Below are positions 12,763 through 16,228 of a stretch of DNA of 16,228 bases, piece by piece (position 1 is the first letter of the stretch; the number at the start of each line of letters is the position of its first letter). The notes under the pieces were generated by a model that was given only the letters and a program-made list of their open reading frames with translations, was not told where the DNA came from and ran no database searches. A program made the position numbers and the translations under genes. Origin of the DNA: WHSV01 sp050693975 (GTDB lineage: Bacteria > Actinomycetota > CADDZG01 > WHSQ01); contig JBOGWV010000061.1 of the NCBI GenBank assembly GCA_050693975.1, positions 1 through 16,228 on the forward strand. Reading direction: 5' to 3'.

Positions 12763-13943
12763 ACCCGGCGGCGGCGCGGTGGGCTCATGAACGAACCCCT
12801 GCGTCCCGAGGTGAACACCTTGCGGGGCTTGGCGACCTTGAGTCCCTCTGCTTCGAACTCCTCTTTGAGGTTGAGCTCGGAGGCCACGATGCTGACGTCG
12901 GCCTGCTGCTTCGAGGTTACGAGGGTGACCCCCGTGCCCGAGCGACCCGCGCGCGCGGTGCGACCGATCCTGTGCACGTAGTCCTTGTGGTCCTGCGGCG
13001 GGTCGTAGTTGATGACGTGAGTGATGTCGTCGAGGTCGAGGCCGCGTGCGGCGACGTCGGTTGCGACGAGAACGTCGACGGCTCCGGTTTCGAAACGGTT
13101 CAGCGCTCGTTTCCGCTGCCCCTGACTCAGGTCGCCGTGCATCGCAAGTGCGGTGACCCCGCGCTGCTTGAGACGCTGGGTCAGACGGTCTGCGCCACGC
13201 TTGGTCCTGACGAACACAAGTGTTAGGTCGCGCTCCTCGCCGAGGAGCTCGATGAGCTTCTCGACCTTGTTGTGCTCGTCGACGGGAACGAAGCGGTGCT
13301 CCGCCTCTTCGACGGTCTGGCGCTTGTCGACTACCTCGTGCTTCAAGGGATCGTTCGTGTAGGCCTTGGCCATGTAGCCGACCCGACCGTCGAGGGTCGC
13401 CGAGAAGAACATGGTCTGGCGCTGCTTGGGGATGCGGCGAACGAGCCGGTCCACCTGCGGCTGAAAACCCATGTCCAGCATGCGGTCGGCCTCATCGAGT
13501 ACGAGAATCTCGATCGAATCCAGCTTGATGAGCTTGCGCTCGGAGATGTCCTCGAGCCGGCCGGGGGTCGCTACGACGATGTCGGCCTTCGCGGCCTTGG
13601 CGGACTGCTCGCGCAGCGCGGTGCCACCGTAGACCGACGCCACCTTCAGGTTCATCGCCCGCGCTATTCCGCGGAAGTCTTCGGTTACCTGAACGCAGAG
13701 CTCGCGGGTCGGCACCAGGATGAGAGCCTTGGGCCGGTTGTTGCCGGGCTTGACTCGCTCGACGATCGGGATGGCGAACGCCAGGGTCTTGCCCGAGCCG
13801 GTGCGGGACTTCGCAAGCACGTCGCGGCCCGCGAGAGCGTCGGCCATGACCAGGCCCTGGATCTGGAAGGGGACGTGGATATCCTCACGCGCCAGCGCTT
13901 TGAATACGGGCGCGGACACGCCCAGTTCGGCAAATGTTGACAC
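12759..13943 (-). CDS. DEAD-box ATP-dependent RNA helicase (RhlE-like)
   Basis: 394 aa; unwinds structured RNA using ATP. Motifs: Q motif F4 and FQIQ (26-29), motif I SRTGSGKT (46-53), Ia PTREL (78-82), TPGR (126-129), motif II DEAD (150-153), motif III SAT (181-183), motif IV VFVRTKRGAD (243-252), motif V ATDVAARGLDLD (294-305) and motif VI HRIGRTARAG (324-333). The tail after about residue 372 is short and basic (PRKVFTSGRRGSFMSPPRRRRV), suited to RNA contact. The start is GTG 13943, set by AAGGAG at 13951-13956, 7 nt upstream. The 5' leader contains a hairpin and a tiny upstream frame. Such helicases usually act in ribosome assembly, RNA decay or cold adaptation; which one applies here cannot be read. 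Confidence 0.93.
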   Translation of the reverse strand: MSTFAELGVSAPVFKALAREDIHVPFQIQGLVMADALAGRDVLAKSRTGSGKTLAFAIPIVERVKPGNNRPKALILVPTRELCVQVTEDFRGIARAMNLKVASVYGGTALREQSAKAAKADIVVATPGRLEDISERKLIKLDSIEILVLDEADRMLDMGFQPQVDRLVRRIPKQRQTMFFSATLDGRVGYMAKAYTNDPLKHEVVDKRQTVEEAEHRFVPVDEHNKVEKLIELLGEERDLTLVFVRTKRGADRLTQRLKQRGVTALAMHGDLSQGQRKRALNRFETGAVDVLVATDVAARGLDLDDITHVINYDPPQDHKDYVHRIGRTARAGRSGTGVTLVTSKQQADVSIVASELNLKEEFEAEGLKVAKPRKVFTSGRRGSFMSPPRRRRV

Positions 13944-13946
13944 TGT

Positions 13947-13976
13947 TCAACTCCTTCGGGCAGCAACCATGCTGCC
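13947..13976 (-). promoter_or_regulatory. Hairpin and 7-codon upstream frame in the helicase leader
   Basis: On the minus strand GGCAGCA (13976-13970) pairs perfectly with TGCTGCC (13965-13959) across a 4-nt loop, ending 2 nt before the helicase ribosome-binding site AAGGAG (13956-13951). An ATG at 13970, at the edge of the loop, opens a frame of 7 codons that reads through the ribosome-binding site and stops with TGA at 13949-13947, 3 nt before the GTG start. Both features could tune translation initiation; the upstream frame has only a weak AGG before it. Confidence 0.4.
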
Positions 13977-14078
13977 TGTTAACGGGAGAGATTCACTGTC
14001 CCGCACCCTCATGCAGCCACAAAGGAGGAACCGGAAGGCAAATCTCACGAACGGCTCTTCGCCGTCCTCGATGACTCA

Positions 14079-14109
14079 GGGTAACAGAATAACGGAAAAC
14101 TCTGTTCCC
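14079..14109. promoter_or_regulatory. Inverted repeat in the helicase/MFS divergent gap
   Basis: GGGTAACAGA (14079-14088) and TCTGTTCCC (14101-14109) form an inverted repeat with 9 paired positions and one bulged T, around a 12-nt AT-rich centre. It sits in the relatively AT-rich intergenic stretch between the helicase start (13943) and the MFS gene. It could be an operator; no run of T follows directly on either strand, so a terminator is less likely. The rest of this 255-bp gap holds no recognisable gene. Confidence 0.35.
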
Positions 14110-14174
14110 ATTTAGGTTTCGGAATGTGTATCGGCAGGTTTGCACTACTCATTGAGTCGTGCGGTACAGGAACC

Positions 14175-14192
14175 AAAAGGAGTTGCAGTATC
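14175..14192 (+). promoter_or_regulatory. Ribosome-binding site and ATC candidate start for the MFS gene
   Basis: AAAAGGAG (14175-14182) is the only strong Shine-Dalgarno before the transporter. The codon at the proper distance in the transporter frame is ATC (14190-14192, 7 nt away); the in-frame TTG at 14199 is 16 nt away, and the TTG at 14183 directly after the site is out of frame. Confidence 0.4.
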
Positions 14193-14198
14193 GAAAAT

Positions 14199-15398
14199 TT
14201 GCAATCACGGGCGCGCGGGGCTCCCGTCGGCGACCAGGTCGACCTCGACCGGTCGTTCTGGCGGGCCGCTCTTCAAGCGGTTCTCATCACCGGCTGCGGC
14301 TCCCTTCCGGTGTTCCTCGTCGGCGGTCTCGCCGTTCAGATACGCGACGAGCTCGAGCTTCCCGTCAGCCAGATCGGCCTGTTGACCGCGATCTTCTTCT
14401 CGGCGTCGGCGATCTTCTCGGCCCTTGCGGGACGCATTGCGGAACGTATCGGGGCGGGGGTTGCGATGCGCATAAGTGGCGCCGGGGTGGCGGTCGCACT
14501 GATCGGTCTGGCTCTGGCGCCCACGTCGCTCGTGCTCATGGTCTTCCTCGTCGTCGGGGGACTTGCAAGCGCGCTGGCACAGGTCGGCGCGAACCTTCAC
14601 CTGGCAAAGCGCGTCGATCCCAGCCGCCAGGGTTTCGCCTTCGGCATCAAACAGTCGGGCATCCCCGCGGCGACGCTCATGGGAGGCCTTGCCGTGCCGC
14701 TGATCGCCCTCACCGTGGGATGGCGCTGGGCCTTTGCGCTGGGGGCCGTGCTGACCCTGGTGGTGGTCGCCCTGATTCCCGGGTCCAGGCTTCGATCGAA
14801 AAGGGGGGAGAAGAAACAGGTCGATCGCCGCAACGTCCCCGGACTGGTGGTACTAGCGCTGGCGGGTGCGCTTGGGTCGGGAGCCGCCAATGCGATGGGC
14901 TCCTATCTCGTCGACTCGAGCGTGAGCGCGGGACTGGGGGAGGCCGCCGCCGGACTCCTGTTCGCCGCCGGCAGCATCGCCGGCCTGTCCATGCGCGTGG
15001 GAGCCGGATGGTACGCAGACCACCGAATCGGGGGCCGGCTGTTGTGGGTCACCGGGTTGTTCCTGTTGGGTTCGGTGGGAATGCTCCTGCAAGCCACACG
15101 CCAGCCGCAGCTCCTGGTTCCTGCGACGCTGCTGTGCTTCGCCGGTGGTTGGGGATGGCCGGGGCTATTCAACCTGATGGTCGTGATCCGAAATCGCGAA
15201 GCGCCCGCCGCCGCGACCGGCCTCACTCAGACCGGGGTCTACCTCGGAGGGGTAAGCGGCCCCCTGGTGTTCGGTTACGTCGCCGAACACGTCGACTATT
15301 CGGCCGCGTGGCTCGGGGCCGCGTGCGCGGGGCTGCTGGCGTCCATCGCGGTGACCTTTGCAAGGCGAATGATGCTGAGCGTCAAACCACCCGGTTGA
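14199..15398 (+). CDS. Major facilitator superfamily transporter
   Basis: About 399 aa from TTG 14199, with roughly twelve hydrophobic segments; the first begins near residue 24 (ALQAVLITGCGSLPVFLVGG). The loop between helices 2 and 3 reads GRIAERIGAGVAMR, the usual MFS motif A region (G-x-L-x-D-R-x-G-R-R variant), with a second copy-like element in the C-terminal half (GWYADHRIGGRLLW). The IKQSGIPAATLMGGLAVPL and LTQTGVYLGGVSGPLVFGY helices resemble the CynX/nitrate-sugar type permease group; the substrate is unknown. The frame extends to ATG 14124, but 14124-14198 is AT-rich and not transporter-like. The start is uncertain between 14124, 14190 (ATC after a good ribosome-binding site) and 14199. 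The 3' end overlaps the convergent YciI-like gene by 17 nt. Confidence 0.85.
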   Translation: MQSRARGAPVGDQVDLDRSFWRAALQAVLITGCGSLPVFLVGGLAVQIRDELELPVSQIGLLTAIFFSASAIFSALAGRIAERIGAGVAMRISGAGVAVALIGLALAPTSLVLMVFLVVGGLASALAQVGANLHLAKRVDPSRQGFAFGIKQSGIPAATLMGGLAVPLIALTVGWRWAFALGAVLTLVVVALIPGSRLRSKRGEKKQVDRRNVPGLVVLALAGALGSGAANAMGSYLVDSSVSAGLGEAAAGLLFAAGSIAGLSMRVGAGWYADHRIGGRLLWVTGLFLLGSVGMLLQATRQPQLLVPATLLCFAGGWGWPGLFNLMVVIRNREAPAAATGLTQTGVYLGGVSGPLVFGYVAEHVDYSAAWLGAACAGLLASIAVTFARRMMLSVKPPG

Positions 15399-15663
15399 GC
15401 TTGCGCATCGAATAGTCGGTCCAGATCCCGTTGTGCCAGTACGCGTCCGACTCGACGATCGCAGCGGCCGCCTCCTCGCTCGCGACATCGAGCACCAACA
15501 GCGAAGAGCTCATGTCGTCGAACGCTCCTGCGACCAGCATCACGCCCTCGCGTTGAAGCTTGCCGACGCGCTCGAGATGCTCCTTGCGGTAGGGACCCCG
15601 TTTCTCCGCGGCCCCCTCTACGTAGGTGGGCTCGACCACGAAGCAACCCTTGATCTCGGCCAT
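15382..15663 (-). CDS. YciI-like protein
   Basis: 93 aa cytosolic protein of the YciI fold (dimeric alpha-beta ferredoxin-like). The conserved His lies in YRKEHLERVGKLQREGVML (H29), followed by the AGAFDD loop and the SLLVLDVASEEAAAAIVESDAYW strand-helix with Asp73, the His/Asp pair typical of the family. The start is ATG 15663; no strong ribosome-binding site is seen. It lies 31 nt downstream of the Rpf-like gene on the same strand and could be cotranscribed with it, and it overlaps the end of the MFS gene. The biochemical activity of most YciI proteins is unknown; some catalyse dehalogenation or related chemistry, which cannot be inferred here. Confidence 0.85.
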   Translation of the reverse strand: MAEIKGCFVVEPTYVEGAAEKRGPYRKEHLERVGKLQREGVMLVAGAFDDMSSSLLVLDVASEEAAAAIVESDAYWHNGIWTDYSMRKLNRVV

Positions 15664-15694
15664 CGACTGAATGTAAACGCTGAGTGGCGACCGG

Positions 15695-16228
15695 CTAGCC
15701 GTACTGGAAGCAGTTCGGCCAAGCCCCCGGTCCCTGACCGTCCAGAACCCTCTCCGCGATTGCTATCTGCTGCTCGCGCGACGCCTGCCATGCGTAGCGA
15801 GCGTAGCGCCCCCCACCGAACTGGAGCCAGGTGTCGGGGTCGAACTGGAGCCCGCCGTCGTACAGCGCGTCGATGTGCCAGTTGCCGCTCGACTCGCACT
15901 GGGCGATCAGATCCCAGTCGGCCTCCGAGTCGGCGATTGCGACGGACGGGGACGACACCTCGGCGGCGTCGGCCACGACCAGGGCGGCCTTCGCGGCGGT
16001 TCGCTCGCTTGCCGCACGGGCGCGCTCCAGCGCAGCATCAATGCGAGCGGCCCGTCTCAGTGCGGCCCGCCTGCGCTCCAGAGCCAGCTCCGCTTGAAGG
16101 TCTGCCACGATCCGCTGTTGAGCCTCCACGTCCCGGTTGAGTTCGCGGCTTACTCGCAGCGCCCTCGTCCTGATGTCCCCCGCTTCGGAGCGCGCCGCGT
16201 CGAGCTCGTCGAGGTGCGAATCGAGAGC
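15695..16228 (-). CDS. Coiled-coil plus Rpf-like transglycosylase protein (5' end outside the window)
   Basis: Partial gene: 177 residues are visible and the frame is open to the window edge, so the signal peptide and start are missing. The first part (about 33 codons before an in-frame GTG at 16129, plus the following 45) is a charged heptad-like coiled coil rich in Ala, Arg, Glu and Leu. After an Ala/Ser linker comes a transglycosylase-like domain: WDLIAQCESSGNWHIDALYD, then GGLQFDPDTWLQFGG, ending WPNCFQYG. The Glu of CESSGNW (codon 15893-15895) corresponds to the catalytic Glu of resuscitation-promoting factors, lysozyme-like muralytic enzymes of actinobacteria. Coiled coil plus a C-terminal muralytic domain is a usual layout of secreted cell-wall proteins. 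The internal GTG is not taken as the start because coding continues upstream. Confidence 0.85.
   Translation of the reverse strand, partial: ALDSHLDELDAARSEAGDIRTRALRVSRELNRDVEAQQRIVADLQAELALERRRAALRRAARIDAALERARAASERTAAKAALVVADAAEVSSPSVAIADSEADWDLIAQCESSGNWHIDALYDGGLQFDPDTWLQFGGGRYARYAWQASREQQIAIAERVLDGQGPGAWPNCFQYG

Noticed and set aside
14021..14028. Perfect ribosome-binding site AAAGGAGG on the plus strand
   Set aside because: No ATG, GTG or TTG follows at a usable distance and no coding-like frame begins there.
14159..15415. Second long plus-strand frame over the MFS gene, starting near the AAAAGGAG site (TTG 14183)
   Set aside because: Lacks hydrophobic segments and is Arg-rich; the overlapping frame has the complete MFS helix pattern.

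Overview
The window is GC-rich, densely coded DNA from an actinobacterium. The evidence is a SARP-type regulator, an Rpf-like transglycosylase domain protein, frequent GTG/TTG starts and apparent leaderless genes. An uncultured, possibly Acidimicrobiia-like lineage is a guess; nothing here fixes the genus. No tRNA, rRNA, insertion sequence or CRISPR array was seen, and no gene-free stretch exceeds about 260 bp.

Layout. 16-1604 (minus): a two-gene ABC exporter (permease and ATPase, 4-nt overlap). 1717-3606 (plus): a propionyl-CoA synthetase-like acyl-CoA ligase, divergent from the exporter. 3650-5613 (minus): a YihY/BrkB-family membrane protein and, upstream of it, an endonuclease/exonuclease/phosphatase-fold protein. 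5760-10562 (plus): a tightly coupled four-gene operon. It encodes an intracellular-looking S8 (subtilisin-type) peptidase with a lysine-rich head, a kumamolisin-like prodomain, a Pro-Ile-Gln repeat tail and an acidic end; a B12-binding radical SAM protein of the RiPP-maturation type; a small free-standing protein resembling the peptidase prodomain; and a 2-oxoglutarate/Fe(II) oxygenase-like protein. 10735-11502 (plus): a short SARP regulator. 11527-12762 (plus): glgC. 12759-13943 (minus): a DEAD-box RNA helicase, tail to tail with glgC and sharing a CTAG stop. 14199-15398 (plus): an MFS transporter. 15382-15663 (minus): a YciI-like protein. 15695 to the window edge (minus): the C-terminal part of a coiled-coil plus Rpf-like transglycosylase protein.

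The most interesting part is 5600-11502. The operon has the parts list of a peptide-modification (RiPP-like) system but no short precursor peptide. The peptidase repeat tail, or the free-standing prodomain protein, may be the substrate. The divergent promoter region in front of it (5635-5700) carries six TGACG half-sites: three CGTCA and three TGACG, each trio spaced at exactly 11 bp and facing outward in opposite directions. An 11-bp direct-repeat period is the signature of OmpR-fold regulators, including SARPs, and a SARP gene lies just downstream of the operon. The regulatory link and the modification chemistry are inference; the repeats, overlaps and motifs are directly visible.
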